Shown: positions 44,806 through 56,690 of the stretch, piece after piece
Layout: each line of letters starts with the position of its first letter
Numbering within the stretch: the stretch's first letter is position 1
From: Ophioderma brevispina
Lineage: Eukaryota > Echinodermata > Ophiuroidea > Amphilepidida > Ophiodermatidae
DNA: 64,000 bases
NCBI GenBank assembly: GCA_023653785.1
Contig: JAMKCH010085009.1
Coordinates: 1-64,000, forward strand
Reading direction: 5' to 3'
The notes under the pieces: model-generated
Seen by the model: only the letters and a program-made list of their open reading frames with translations
Databases searched by the model: none
What the model was told of the DNA's origin: nothing
Made by a program: the position numbers and the translations under genes

Positions 44806-47800
44806 GGGTTCTCCTTTAAGGAATAATTCAAACTCGTCTGAGGTGATGAGGACCATTGTCACTCACAAGTTGTAAGGGGATACCTTCACTAGCAAATATT
44901 TGCTGTAGAATGTCTATTGTTCGAGCTGAGGTTGAAGATTGCGTACTGATAGCGAAGGGCCACTTGGAATACGCGTCAACAGTGACTAGGAACATCTGCC
45001 CATCTACGGGTCCTGCGTAGTCAATGTGGATCATATCCCATTTTCCTGCTGGCCATTCCCACATGTGAAGTGGTGCTGCTGCTGACGTGTGCTGAACTTG
45101 TTGACAGCCAGAGCACCCTTTCGCTAAGGTTTCTATGTCATGATCAATCCCTGGCCATGTGAGATCGTGCTACAGATTTCATCTTCACCACCCCTAAGTG
45201 TCCGTCATGTAGTTCAGCTAAGACGCGCTGCTGTAGTTTCTTGGGAATAACTACCTTTGATCCCCACATCAGGCAACCATCAGTTATAGAAAGTTCATTG
45301 CGTCTACTGCGAAATGGTTTCAACTCGGGTTCCGGTAATGTCTGGTTTAACCAACCCTCCTATTTTGCTGCGTACGCTTTGCTTATCAATAGATCACGTT
45401 GCGTCTCAAGTTTCACTTGTTTCGCGGTTACTGGCAGTGGTTCCAACTGTGACATCTCAATGTCAACGTACATCTTGTCCAACACGCTAGGCTCCTCCTT
45501 TGAAGCCTTCTCAGTTGGCAGACGCGAGAGTCCGTCAACGTTATAATCCCGGGGGGGAGGGGGGTACTCGACCCAAAATTGGGTACGGGTGTGCGTCCAC
45601 CGGGTAAAAAAATCGACCCATGTTTATAGTGACCAAATTGTACAAAAATATGACCCATTCATATAGTTGGCTCCGAAATTTCGACCCATTTATATAGTTG
45701 GCTTTTAAATTTCGCACCATTTACATAGTAATCTTACCAAAATCGGCCCATTTTCATAATAACTTTTTCCAAAAATCAGAAAATCAACCATTTTTATTGT
45801 GTTTTTAGCGAAAATCGGAAAAATTGACCCATTTTCATAGTAAAATGCGACCAAAAATTGAAAAATGAACCCTTTTATATAGTAGCAATGACCTCAAAAA
45901 GTGACACATCTTTATAGTAGCCTGGTGGGAAAAACGATCCATTGTAAGAGTAAGGCGTGAAAATGTGACCCATATCGGCGGCACATATGTACCTACCCTT
46001 CTCCACTGAGTACCCCCCCCCCGGGGGTTGTAATGGTCTTTAGTGTTACGGTACCTAATAGAGTAGTCGTGTGCAGCGAGAAAAATAGCGTAACGTTGAA
46101 GTCTTGCAGCGGTTGTTGCAGAAATGTTTTTCTCTGGATTAAAGATGGACGTTAGCGGTCTGTGGTCTGTTACAAGCGTGAAGTGCCTTCCCCACAGATA
46201 CATATGAAACTTTTTCACACCCCAGACTAATGCTAGTGCTTCTTTATCAATCTGCGCATAGTTTCGTTCAGCGCTGTTGAGCGATCTCGAAGCGTACGCG
46301 ATTGGTCGCTCCGTTCCGTCTGGCATCGTGTGGGACATAACCGCGCCTATACCCATGATACCATCACAAGCAACGCGAACCGGGTCGTAATGTGTGAGCA
46401 CTTCATCTGATGTTATCAAACGCTTTGCCTCTGCAAATGCTAGCTCACACTTGTCTGTCCACTCCCAACGCTGGTCCTTAACTGATTGAGTGGGTACAAC
46501 ACCGTTGAAAGGTTTGGCAAGAATCTTTGATAGTAGTTGATTAACCTCAAGAAGGCTCTAAGTTGGCTGACATTAGTTGGGGCAGGAGCATCTATCACCG
46601 CATTCACTTTCTCTTGAGTTTTGTGGAGACCCTCATTGTCTATTCTGTATCCACAGAATACAATTTCTGGCTTCATGAACTCGCACTTGCTCTTGTTCAA
46701 GCGGAGTCCTCGGCTGTCTAGTCTATCCAAAACTTAAGACAGATTTCGCAAGTGCTCTTCAGTGGTTCTACCTGTGACAATCATATCATCAAGGATGTGT
46801 ACAGGGAATGTCCTTTAGCACTTGTTCCATGGTGCGTTGCCATATTGCGGGTGCGGACGCTATTCCGTAGACGAGACGATTGTAGCGGAATAATCCGCGG
46901 TGCGTGTTAATAGTTAGCAACTCTTTCGATGCTTCATCCACTTCTAGGTGAAGGTATGCTTGGGTTAGATCCAGTTTGGTGAATAACTGACCTCCTGCTA
47001 TGTTGCTAAACACATCGTCAATTTTCGGCAATGGGTACTGGTCAATGTTCAGGGCAGGATTCACTGTAGTTTTTAAGTCACCACATATGCGTACAGTGCC
47101 GTCTTTCTTTAAGATGGGAACAATTGGAGTAGCCCATTCACTTGATTCAACAGGAGACAAAAGTCTTTGCAACTCCTGTTCGACATTGGGTCGCATTGCG
47201 TATGGTAACTGCCTGGATTTCATAAACTTGGGCTGAGCATTGTCTTTCAATTTCAGCGTTGCCTTTGCCTCTGAGAGTTTGCCAATTCCATCTTGGAACA
47301 CTTTCTGGTGTTTCTGAAGTAGCTGAGGTAGTTGGACATTCTCCGCAATCACTGTGTGGAGACCTACACATCTTTTCCTTTTCAGGATTTGTTGCCAATC
47401 CAGCCGAATATCATGTAGCCATTCACGTCCAAACAGCGCGGTCCGCTTTCCAAAACATACAATTTGCCAGTAGTCTGTTGTTCATTGTATGCTATGTTTA
47501 CAGTCATAACCCCTATTGGTGTCACTGTTTCTCGTGTACTGTCTAACTTGATGTCTGCGAAAGTACGCTTATATTGATCACGCGAGATTACTGACACAGC
47601 CGACCCCGTGTCAAGTTCCATTTGGATTGTTCTATTTGCCGCCTTTGGGTTGATGCAAATAATATCTGATGCTGTCCCACGGTGAATGCCCAGTACCTTC
47701 GAGCAATGAATCATCGTCGTCATCGCCCTCGGCTGCATCATCCTTAGCTTTGACTGGTTTGGTGTTTCGCAGTGTTTCGTGATTCGCTTTGTGATTTTTT

Positions 47801-48194
47801 TGAAGGAGCGCTACGACAAACAGTTTTAATGTGGCCTGTTTTGCCACAGTTATGGCATGTTGCATTTTTGAACCTGCATTGTTGTGCCCACCTTTGCCAC
47901 ATCGGTAACACTGATCCCTACTCTAACTTGGCTTATTTGGTGGTAGATTTAAATTTATGGAGACTCCCAGTACCACTGTCACTCGCTTGTTGTAATTATG
48001 TGGAGTATTTCTTGGCCATCTCATTGGCTTGAGCAATTTCAACAGCTTTTGATAGTGGGGTTTCAGAGGAGGGAAAGAGCTGTTGTTGTTTTGGAACATG
48101 ACGAATGTCACTAACAAACATGTCCCTCAAAGCATCGTCCAAGAAATCCTTGAAATCACAAGAGGCTGCGAGCATGCGTAATTCTGCAACATAC
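44806..48194 (-). pseudogene. Ty3/gypsy retrotransposon A, truncated gag-pol
   Basis: Reading from 48194 down: a gag segment (Q-Q-Y-V-A-E-L-R, D-F-L-D-D-A-L-R-D, K-A-V-E-I-A-Q-A), then two zinc knuckles near 47910 and 47855 (C-H-N-C-G-K-T-G-H-I-K-T-V-C is complete). Protease follows (E-L-D-T-G-S-A-V-S-V-I-S, about 47610), then RT (K-L-D-L-T-Q-A-Y-L, Y-G-I-A-S-A-P-A-I-W-Q; the catalytic motif reads I-L-D-D near 46780 across a frameshift). RNase H is open for ~130 codons (46419-46030) with A-Y-A-S-R-S-L-N and V-T-D-H-R-P-L. Integrase starts after a 480-bp insertion and keeps an H-x-C-x2-C remnant, H-I-D-Y-A-G-P-V and V-S-D-N-G-P before ending near 44806, so the third acidic residue is missing. 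It resembles the widespread K02A2.6-like gypsy group. Both ends are lost; not functional. Confidence 0.85.
45548..46027. mobile_element. 480-bp G/C-ended MITE inserted in element A
   Basis: The ends CCCGGGGGGGAGGGGGGTAC and TACCCCCCCCCCGGGGG are inverted repeats, each followed inward by TC/GA (GTACTC...GAGTAC). The interior is a degenerate tandem of GACCCATTTTTATAGTAG-like units. It splits the pol frame exactly after R-N-T-K-D-H-Y-N, and TTATAAT (45541-45547) / TTGTAAT (46028-46034) is a 7-bp target duplication with one mismatch. Confidence 0.75.
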
Positions 48195-48850
48195 TGTTGC
48201 GCCCTTCGGGACAGCAATATTAACACGCATTTAAAACTTCACACACACAATCCAGTATTACTTTTGTGCACATATTTATTTGTAGGATGTCATGTAAAAT
48301 CCCCACACACATGGTAGTTATTCAGTCCAGATACATGGTAGCATGGTACATCATTTATGAAGTCCAGATACAGAGTCATCTTTCCTCTAGTAAATCTTGG
48401 CCTTATATAGGCCTATGCTAATTAGTTGTTCAACTTTTACATGAGACTAGCTATTACATCATGTTAACTGGACCTTGGCTAGTGTTCAATTAGGGAGGCC
48501 AAGCAGAGCTCACCTAACATTAGAGCAGTGAAGGACATGTTTAGCAATTAACCAGCCACTCAATGTCCCAATGAGCACTAGTCAACTCAGCATCGAGTTG
48601 AGGGCTAGCTCCAAAACAATTAGGAGAGATCTATTTAATTACTCAAAGTTTTATGGGCAGCATTATTACATAGAGTGGTTGAATTAAGGTTGCTCATCTA
48701 ATTAGTGTTTCAAAGCAATTAGAGTAGCTGAGTGTAAACATTGAGTGTCTTATGTCATAACTGTGTTACTAGGTTCTGTAGAACTATATGAGTTGTAATC
48801 ATGACACTTATAATTATGAGGCTCTAATTGATTTTGGTGGGGTCACAACA
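48195..48850 (-). repeat. Element B 3' LTR
   Basis: Begins (minus strand) TGTTGTGACCCC at 48850 and ends GGGCGCAACA at 48195, so TG...CA. A TATA box (CTATATAAGG, 48403-48412) and an AATAAA signal (48275-48280) define U3 of about 435 bp, then R and U5. 48195-48417 is duplicated at 59115-59336. Confidence 0.85.
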
Positions 48851-48866
48851 CTGCCGCCCTCCTGAT
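48851..48866 (-). promoter_or_regulatory. Element B polypurine tract
   Basis: The minus strand reads TCAGGAGGGCGGCAG directly before the LTR start TGTTGTG: purine-rich and abutting the LTR as required for plus-strand priming. Confidence 0.7.
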
Positions 48867-50155
48867 TTAAACAATGTCCTCATTGTTTTTAAACTGAGGA
48901 TAGTGTTAAATCACATCTTCTCTAAGCATAGCCTTTCAGTCGTTAGCCATGGAAGTAAAATTTTTAATTTTTTAGAAAAAGAAATTGTATGGCAATTGTA
49001 GTGTACTAGTCTGACATGTCTATTATTAAAACCTTTATACACAAAGTTCACCTATATCAACCCCATGATTGTTGTGAGTAAAACCCAAGAGACCAATTAG
49101 CTTATCTTAATTAACAATACATGTCACAACCAATGAACAATCATGGTGATAACTTTTCAAGATTCAAAAAGATCAAATGTTTTGGTTACTCAGATCAGAT
49201 TTAGTGGAGTGTATAACTGTAATGAACCTCTATGTAAATCACATGACTTATATAAAATTAGAAACACTGCCACAACCACAAAGACATTTCTGCAAGAATT
49301 AAGAACATTCAATTCAGTTTTGATAAAATTTAAAAAAAAATATATGCCAAAACACTAAATTTTAAATTGCTAAGGAAAATTTGATTAAAGTTTGGTAATC
49401 TTAGATAGGTCTCCTATCTCGTAATCATCTCAACTAATCACTGTCCTGGAAGTATATACAATATTTTGAGAGAGAATGCACTGGCAAGATACTCAACCCA
49501 ACAATTATGACAAGGTAAAACATTCAGTTAACAGATCAATAATTTTGAAGCTTTTAGTTGGTATGCCTGTTTGTTAAGAGCCTGAAATGGGCATTAGTGT
49601 TGAAATCAGGGAGATAATCATTGTTTCATTCCTTCCAATCACTTAAGTTTCTTTTTGAGGATGACACAAACAAGCACAGTAGATTAATTTCTGACTGACT
49701 TCACATATTAATCAAATAATGCAATTTGGTAGTGTACACAGGATGTTGAAAGCCACCATTCAAAACTATATCGGCCTGGATAAACAAACAAGAGTAATAA
49801 ATCAATTGGTACTAACTTTTCTCAATAAACAGTGATTAAAGGAGAGTAATCACCATCACCCCATGAAGTCCAGGATGTGTAGCCATCTAATACTAGCTAT
49901 AAACTTTAGCTATATACATAAGCTACATTATGATCCTCACCATGACAACCAACTTTCAAGCATTGTAATTGCAGGCCTAACAATCTTGCTGTATGCATAA
50001 TAACATTTCTAATAAACAAAGCAATTGTCAAATACACAGTAACAAATAACAGGCAAGTGCATGTAATTTAGAGCCTTGAATTCAATTTCTCTCTCTCTTA
50101 GTAAAGATTACCAACTATTGTGATTAACTCTTTGCTAATAACATTACTATTAACA
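48867..50155. other. Element B 3' noncoding region, distal part
   Basis: AT-rich, with no ORF above 71 codons and no motif; lies between the polypurine tract and the fold-back insertion. Confidence 0.4.
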
Positions 50156-50160
50156 ATTCT

Positions 50161-51052
50161 AGTAGGGTTATAAATCAGAATCCCATTCTAGAAGTTTGGG
50201 GAAGAAGGTTTGAAGATGTTTTTCTATAGTTTGAAGGGTGCTGAATCAGAATTTTTGGGTCCAACCTCTGGGAAATGTGGGGAACTTTGTAAAATAAGGG
50301 GGTAAAATTTGCACGGGGTAACTTTTAATCAGTCAAATTGTTTTTAATGTACAACACCAATGTATTTGTCTCATTATAAGGATTAAAAAAGGTATAGTTT
50401 GTCCAGGTTCCGACCTTTAGTTAAACAGGTACAAGCCTATTAAGGTTCAAGGTCATCCTGGGGGTAAACATTTCCCAGTGCTCCGATTTCGATTTGAAAC
50501 CGGTGTCAAATGGTTTCGTCTTTTGCCTATATTACAATGTTTGGCATTTGGTTTCGTAATTCATGGGCAAATGTAACAAGGATAAGGGGTCATAGAGGGG
50601 TCACCAAAACTTGACCTCAATTGTATACAGAGCTGTCACCCAAAGAATTTGAAATTAAATTTTTCCTAATTTTAACTTTTTTTGGGCAAAATTTGACACA
50701 CTCGGTATTCAACAAAATAAATCTGAGCACTGGATTTTTTTTCCCCCAGAATGACCTTGAACCTTATCATGGCTGTAGCCTGGAACTAAAAGTCGGAACC
50801 TATACAACTATACCTTTTTTTAATCCATATATGCGACAAATACATTGGTGTACATTACAACACCATGTGACATGATTTCAAATTTACCCCTGTAACAAAA
50901 TGACCCCCTTATGTACAAAGTTCCCCACATTTCCCATAAGCTGGACCCAAAAATTCTGATTCCAACAGCCCCCTTCAAACTATATAAAACATCTTCAAAC
51001 CTTCTTCCCCATCCCCAAACTTCTAGAATGGGATTCTCGTTCATACCCTACT
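50161..51052. mobile_element. 892-bp fold-back element with 5-bp target duplication
   Basis: The two halves are reverse complements over about 360-380 bp each, leaving a loop of roughly 150 bp. The termini are AGTAGGGT...ACCCTACT. Arms contain AGAATCCCATTCTAGAAGTT, GGTATAGTT..AGGTTCCGAC and TAAGGTTCAAGGTCAT. ATTCT is duplicated exactly outside both ends (50156-50160 and 51053-51057). No ORF of note. The superfamily is not clear: 5-bp duplications occur in Transib, but the ends lack its CAC start. Confidence 0.85.
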
Positions 51053-51639
51053 ATTCTCCAATTAGGTCCACATACATGTACATGTAGGGTATTTTCTCTC
51101 ACGAATTAATATTTGTAAGATTCCAACTGTACCTTGAAAAATATATTAAACAATGTTTTATCTTCCACATATAGGCCTTTCGAATTTGAGTTAAAACATC
51201 ATTTCATATTAAATCAAATAAGCAAGTGTCACATTTACCTAATTAACAAACAATCATATATTAATCAGGGTGGATTAACAATTTATCAAAGGAATACAGT
51301 GTAAATATTCCAACAGTCCAGAAAATACTAAAGCATGTATGGTCTGCTTCTTTTATAATCACAAATTCAAATTAACTTCTTCGCTGCCGTTTATACATGG
51401 TGAGTGCCTCAAGACAACAAACAAAAAGGGCACGTGCTAATCCATAAGCTTTTGTGCTGTTTTCAAATCATAATCTGCTCCAGATAACACTTGTTGGAGT
51501 TGACATCCAAAGGTAACAAAAATACCAAAACAAGCACAATTAGTAATATTATGTGTAAGATGACATGGAATTTCGTTTGTTTCCCAGGACGCCCACACAT
51601 GTCAACCCATTAAGGTAAGCATGGTGAGATAGGCCTACA

Positions 51640-51930
51640 CAACCGCACTGCAATACCAGTAATATTATACGAGATGCATGCATGATGGCAGGCAATTTAC
51701 AAGGACAACCTTCTCAAGTCTACAGTCTCATGTAGGTCAACTAAGACAAGCATGAGGGGGGGGGGGGGACAACTATAAGGCCTGAGAAAACCTGTGTGTG
51801 CGCATTTGCAAGCCAAAACAGAACAGAAGAAACTTCTCAAGTCTACAGCTACATATCGGCCAATTAAGCAAGCATGTCAAGATCCGGCTGAGAAAAAAAA
51901 TTGTGTGCGTGCTGTACAATAAAATTCATA
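51640..51930. repeat. Partial tandem duplication (~130-bp unit)
   Basis: CTTCTCAAGTCTACAG and the following AAGCAAGCATG/AGACAAGCATG block occur at 51711-51755 and again at 51834-51875, separated by a G13 run and GGCCTGAGAAAACCTGTGTG, which recurs as GGCTGAGAAAAAAAATTGTG. Confidence 0.6.
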
Positions 51931-52039
51931 ATCAACTATAAATTATAACTATAACTAAAGTGTGTTATCCACGTGATAAATTTCTCGCAGATCAAATTTA
52001 AATATGCAAGGCATTTTAACAAGTTCTTTGCTTTGTTGA

Positions 52040-52240
52040 TCAAAACATGGGTTGACTCAGGGTAACATACTGTGTTATACTGGAGAAAATTGAGGAGTCT
52101 CCTGTAGCGCTGTTCCCACCATGCTTGCCGTAGGTTTTGGTCTGATATGTTCCTCTGCCAGGCTTGCTGGAATTTGTGCGGCTAAGTTTGATGATTGTGT
52201 TCACTGATTCACCATTTTTCTTAAGTGTCAACTTATATTA
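52040..52240 (-). CDS. Small ORF in the 3' region of element B (63 codons)
   Basis: A Ser/Thr/Gly-rich basic frame (S-R-T-N-S-S-K-P-G-R-G-T). No family recognised. It lies downstream of the zinc-finger ORF on the same strand and could be its C-terminal part after frameshifts. Confidence 0.25.
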
Positions 52241-52383
52241 TCCTTTCTGCTGTTCAACTTGATCCAATGCAGGTTGCGATCAAAAGATTTCGTGAGAGAA
52301 GATCCACTGACTGAACACTGCTGTGCTAGGTCTGTACGTCGCTTCTTCGGCGATGGAAGTTCGTTTTGTGAAAGCTAGCAGGC

Positions 52384-53167
52384 CTAAGGTGGTTTGATAG
52401 AAGGGACCGTAAAATGTTCGACTTTCTGGATCGTGGGATTGGGAAGTGGGGTTGCCTGGACCACTGCCCCGGATGGTAGTGTTGTGGTCAATGTAGTGTT
52501 TGTTATGCCAACAACGAGTTCACAGAATTTGCCGCAAGGTTCCTTGTTCATGGCCATAGTAGTGATAGGAGCTATGATGGCAGACATGGACCCAACGTTG
52601 CAGGAACACGGGTGGACAGTGGCAAATTGTGGGGGAAGTGATATAATGGTTCATCTTGGACAGGGGTGTGCAATAAGCCAGATTGTGGTTGGGTGTCGCT
52701 GTGTTGCAAAACTCCATCCCCGCTGGTACTGGTAGTAGCTACTACCACCTTACTGGTAGCATACAAGTCCGGGGGATGCTAGGTTATGAGGAGGACAAAC
52801 ATCTCTACTTGGGCGGATGGGACAAAGTATCACAGTTGTCTGTTCATAGCGGTTAACTGGTATAATGGTCATATGAAAGTAGTCCTGTTCTGCAGTGAAA
52901 TGTCAAATCCAGCTGCCGGCAATCTTCTGCCACATGACATTTTGGTGTATTCTGGGCCTTGGCCAGCCCCATTCGAGTTACGTGCTGCTCAGATGTGGAA
53001 TGAGTATCAAATAGGCCCTTATCCTGGTAACCTTTCTCACAGTATGCACACAACACCGACCTATTACTGCCATGGAGCCAATGAGGTAAACATGTGTCGA
53101 AACCGTGTTGTAACGTCCCCGCTTTAAGTTCAGTCTTCCCATGTGCAGTTAATTGCACTGTGGCCAT
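52384..53167 (-). CDS. Zinc-finger accessory ORF downstream of integrase in element B (frameshifted)
   Basis: Starting at Met 53167, 104 codons include C-A-Y-C-E-K-G-Y-Q-D-K-G-L-F-D-T-H and S-T-S-E-Q-H, a regular C-x2-C-x12-H-x5-H finger at residues 40-62. After a frame change near 52880, further open frames (52766-52572 and 52587-52384) give a Ser/Thr/Pro-rich tail with no recognisable domain. It sits in the element's 3' region, where some gypsy elements carry a third ORF (often env); no signal peptide or membrane anchor is seen, so it is not env-like. It could be an element accessory protein, a captured host exon or chance. The opposite strand is also open (52786-53127) but has no motif. 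Confidence 0.42.
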
Positions 53168-54049
53168 ATTGTACTCCTGCTAACTGGTCAAGTGATAATT
53201 TAGTAGAGATAGTTGGAGAGGGGTGTAGCTCATGGAAAACAAGATGTGAAATGATGATAGAACAACAAAGTGAGTAGGTGGGCATATTACCAGATGCAAA
53301 GGCCCATGTTATTTATAGGAGTAATTTACCCATCACAGTTTATCCTCATTTCTATCTTGAGTGGTTATGTGATGCTGCTGAAGCTTGAGTAGATGCGCCA
53401 AACCAAGCCAATTTTATGAGCCCCAATTGGTGAGGAGGTCAGGCCTGAGTCTAATTAAAAAATTTGGGTAACACAGGGGAACAAAGGAAGTGCTCATTTC
53501 AATTTCAAATTTTACAAGTGTAAAACAGTGGATGTTTATATAATGTCGACCAATTGGACAAAGTAAGTACAACATATGATACCAAGTTCATGCTGTTAGG
53601 ATTATAATCCAGAGTAGGAAGACATTGCAGTTATCACTTATTATTAGTGTGGAGTTTATCCAAAAAAAAATGAAGTTCAATTTTAACTGCCTCATCTGGG
53701 AATATCTAAGATAAAATTAACAATATCAACACACTGTGTTGTGAATACCTACCACAAGTCAGAATTATTTGAAGGTTGGAAATCATCTCAGGCAAAATAT
53801 GAATTACACATTTCATGTGATAATAACATTGAAACATGTGTGGTATTACAGCAAGTCAAAATTACAAACGTTGCACTTGATGTTTAGCCCGCGTGCTCCT
53901 ACGGGGTGCATTGTGCACATGTCCATGTTTCTTGGACTATTTGATTTTTTAATTGTTCTGATGAGCCACATTCCCGACTTGGATATAGATCGCTCGTTAT
54001 CGTAAGCCTTACCATTTGCTTTTTGCTGACCAGGGATGAGCATTGCGAT
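53168..54049. other. Element B region between integrase and zinc-finger ORF
   Basis: AT-rich with no clear coding; a 65-codon minus ORF at 54043-53846 contains C-x2-H and C-N-V-C groupings that are suggestive but too short to assign. Confidence 0.35.
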
Positions 54050-55320
54050 GTAGGGTGATTCCGGGGGCCCCTTTATTCCTCTGCTGCTGAACTAAATTTT
54101 TGGTTTGTTGCAAGATAAGAGTTTATTCTACTTGAGCTAGACGTAGTCCGAGTCGGAGGGCAGGGTCACTGATTAGGTCCCGGAGGTTGTTTGAATTTTG
54201 TTAAGTTTAACATCACCGGGGTTGCCGCTCACTTAAATATGGTTTAAGCCGATCATGATGCAATTTTTTGATTTGCCGTTCTGACGTCATGCGGAAGATC
54301 CAAATATAAGGTCATTAATTTCGCATGATAATGGATGGCCCCATGCCCCTTTGGTTGCAGTTTCGTGACAAACCTTAGTTTGGGTATGTCACGAACATAA
54401 AACCAAATCTCCAACATTGTAGCTGTTAAAATGCTAGAGTCACATCATGATTTTCTGTTGACGATAGTTTTGTCTGCCGGTGATTTCTGACCCCATCGTA
54501 TATTTGGTCATTTTTCCTTCAGTTCAATTACGTAGTCACAAAGTTCGCCCGTGGCATAATGTGCAAGCCCAAGTAGGGTCGCCGATAATACACTCTATGG
54601 GTGATGGGTTTCTCTTCCTAACATAATAATGTAGGACTGTACCCTTGTTGCATGATCACAACTACGGTATGCTGATGTTAGCAATGGCAGATAGCGGTCC
54701 CAATCTTTTTGATGCTTGTCCACATACATTGAAATCATCGTCTAAAAGTGTCTGGTTAAATTTTTCAAACCCCCCCCCCCCCCGTTAGCTTGCAGGCTGC
54801 CAGGGGTACAGTGCACCTTTGTTAACTTCTAGTGAGGGCCACATATCTGAATGGAAAGCTCTGATTCGTATTCGGCCTTGGTGGAGTGTGATATCGCCAA
54901 AGGGCGCCCCAATCGTGAAATAAATTTCAAACACAATTTTATGGGCTACCGTGCTGCCGTCTGATCTTCTATTGCGTAGCATCTATCCATGGTAAAATGA
55001 TCTTGAGACAGAAGAAGGTACTTCATGCACTGTCGCTTGTGGGAAGGGGACCCAGGATGTCGGTATCAAGCCTGTCCATCGGTGCACCCACTTTGATATT
55101 CCCCAAAGGGCTTTAGGAATGTACGGGGGCGTTTGCGTGACACGCACTTAACACACTTCTAACCCAGTCGTGAACGGCTCTTCTTTGCGTTATGCCAGTA
55201 AAATCGCCGTTTTATTTTCGTAGGATCTTTTTAAACCCAAGATGCGCTGAGGTGACCGCGTTGTGCATTGGCATACAATCACAGTGTTCTGGAGGGAGGC
55301 GCGGTACTATTACCTTGTAG
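54050..55320 (-). pseudogene. Element B integrase
   Basis: From 55200 down, across frameshifts: a C-V-K-C zinc-finger remnant, L-D-T-D-I-L-G-P-L-P-T-S near 55065 (catalytic core start), K-Y-L-L-L-S-Q-D-H-F-T, and H-S-D-M-W-P-S near 54855 in place of H-S-D-Q-G. Then N-Q-T-L-L near 54760, after a C14 run (54770-54783) that falls exactly where N-G-x-x-E-R-F-N is expected. The C-terminal part keeps F-N-S-Y-N-V-G-D-L-V-L near 54425 and H-H-D-R-L-K-P-Y-L-S near 54250. The family acts in integrating element cDNA; this copy cannot be functional. Confidence 0.78.
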
Positions 55321-55380
55321 GTATATAGACTGATGTTTTTGACAGCAGGTTTCCCATCGCTTAAAGTACCCCTCCCTCAT

Positions 55381-55857
55381 TCAAACTAACTGTGTCCACA
55401 GCAAACAGCTGAAGCGTACAGGGACGCTCTTGTCTTCAGGTTTACTTGTCCTTATTGGCGTTTCAGAACTATGTTCATCCATTCCAAATTTGCTCAAGTC
55501 CGGATCATCGCGCTGAAGGTTTGCATCTCTTCTCTGGTGTAACCATCCAAGCCAGTTTACATCTTCACTGACTGCATTCTTTGGATCTTGTTTTCCCACC
55601 ATGAGAAGAAATTGCGCATTACTCCTTGTCATTGCTTCCTTCCCAATCCCTTCTTGGGAGTGTGGTGACCCCACAGTATCTGAAAACAGGGATACATAGG
55701 ATGGTGATCCTCCATTTAGCAGGGGTTTGGCGCCATTGCTGCGTTCAGACCTCCATGTCTGCCAGCGTGTTGAAGCTGCCCAGCACGTGCACTGCACACA
55801 GTTCAACAAATCTCTACAGGGGCTGCTCCGTAGGAGCGCATCACAATGGAAGTCCAA
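55381..55857 (-). pseudogene. Element B RNase H-integrase linker region
   Basis: The longest open frame of the element (158 codons). It starts with H-C-D-A-L-L-R-S-S-P-C, the counterpart of the N-A-D-A-L-S-R-x-P-C end of RNase H. Later R-D-D-P-D-L-S-K-F corresponds to the R-x-D-P-D-L tether before integrase. The insert between, rich in S, G and D, is not assigned. Confidence 0.65.
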
Positions 55858-56230
55858 AGTTAACAGCGTAAATGAAAAAGACTAAGAAATGTCTTGGAGG
55901 GATATAGGTGAGAGTTCTGTTGTTACGGGTTGGTATACTGGAAGTATTCGTTTAGATTGTGTGGCTGTCCTCGCTTTGGTGCAGTTCACGTGATGAGCTT
56001 TCACTTGGCCTTTACAAAGCGGTATGACGTCGTCGACTTCAAAAAAGTCGACCAAAGTTCATGTTTCTTAGCACAAATATTGGCATCCACCACACGGTAG
56101 TTTCAAGAATAGTTCCCTGTCGTAGCAAAATCACACGCATCTGGGTCACAGTCCCGGCGAGAGAGGGCTCTGCGTTGACATGCTTTTTCCCCGCTCGAGT
56201 TCCAACTTGAAGTTGAACTGGCAGAGCAGT

Positions 56231-56690
56231 TCAAGCCATATTTGCCATATGATCTGTGGGCTCCTTAAATGACATTACCCACCTGAGGGCGCTGTGATCT
56301 GTCTGATGAGAAATCCAACCTAGGATAGTGTCTGAATTCTGGTGAAAGTGGACGATTGCCAACCAAATTCTCTCCTTGTCGTGCAGGATCTCCGTTGGGG
56401 CCTTCTCATTGATTGACTGCATAGGCGACTGTTCGTTCTTCATCTTTCTGACTCTGTGCACACATGGACTTGGCTGAGGGTTGCCCCAATTCCAGTGTCG
56501 ATGCATCGGGGTCCCAAATGTTATCCCATGATCATTTGGAGATGCCATAACCTCGTTCCAGTTATTTGGACTTAAGGGTATCACATGCAAGCTGCACTCA
56601 TCGTTTACACTCGAATGCCGCCGGCCTTTAGCAGACGGTGGGGTGGTCCAGCGATGTGCGCAAATCCCTTGATGAAACGACATAGGTATG
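56231..56690 (-). pseudogene. Element B RNase H domain
   Basis: W-L-A-I-V-H-F, then T-D-H-S-A-L-R-W-V-M-S-F-K-E-P near the C-terminus (56300-56250) are the classic A-I-V-x-x-x-x-H-F / R-T-D-H-x-A-L-x-W-L landmarks. D-E-C-S lies upstream where the first acidic residue should be (D-A-S-x). The middle is diverged; one long frame of 150 codons is open. Confidence 0.75.

Noticed and set aside
48195..48850. LTR as element A's own 5' LTR
   Set aside because: It abuts the middle of A's gag codons with no leader, and its partner copy with a primer-binding site lies at 59115, so it belongs to B.
52394..52735. 113-codon plus ORF opposite the zinc-finger region
   Set aside because: No motif; the minus strand matches the strand of the surrounding element.
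52786..53127. 113-codon plus ORF
   Set aside because: Antisense of the C2H2 finger ORF; the finger spacing is the stronger signal.
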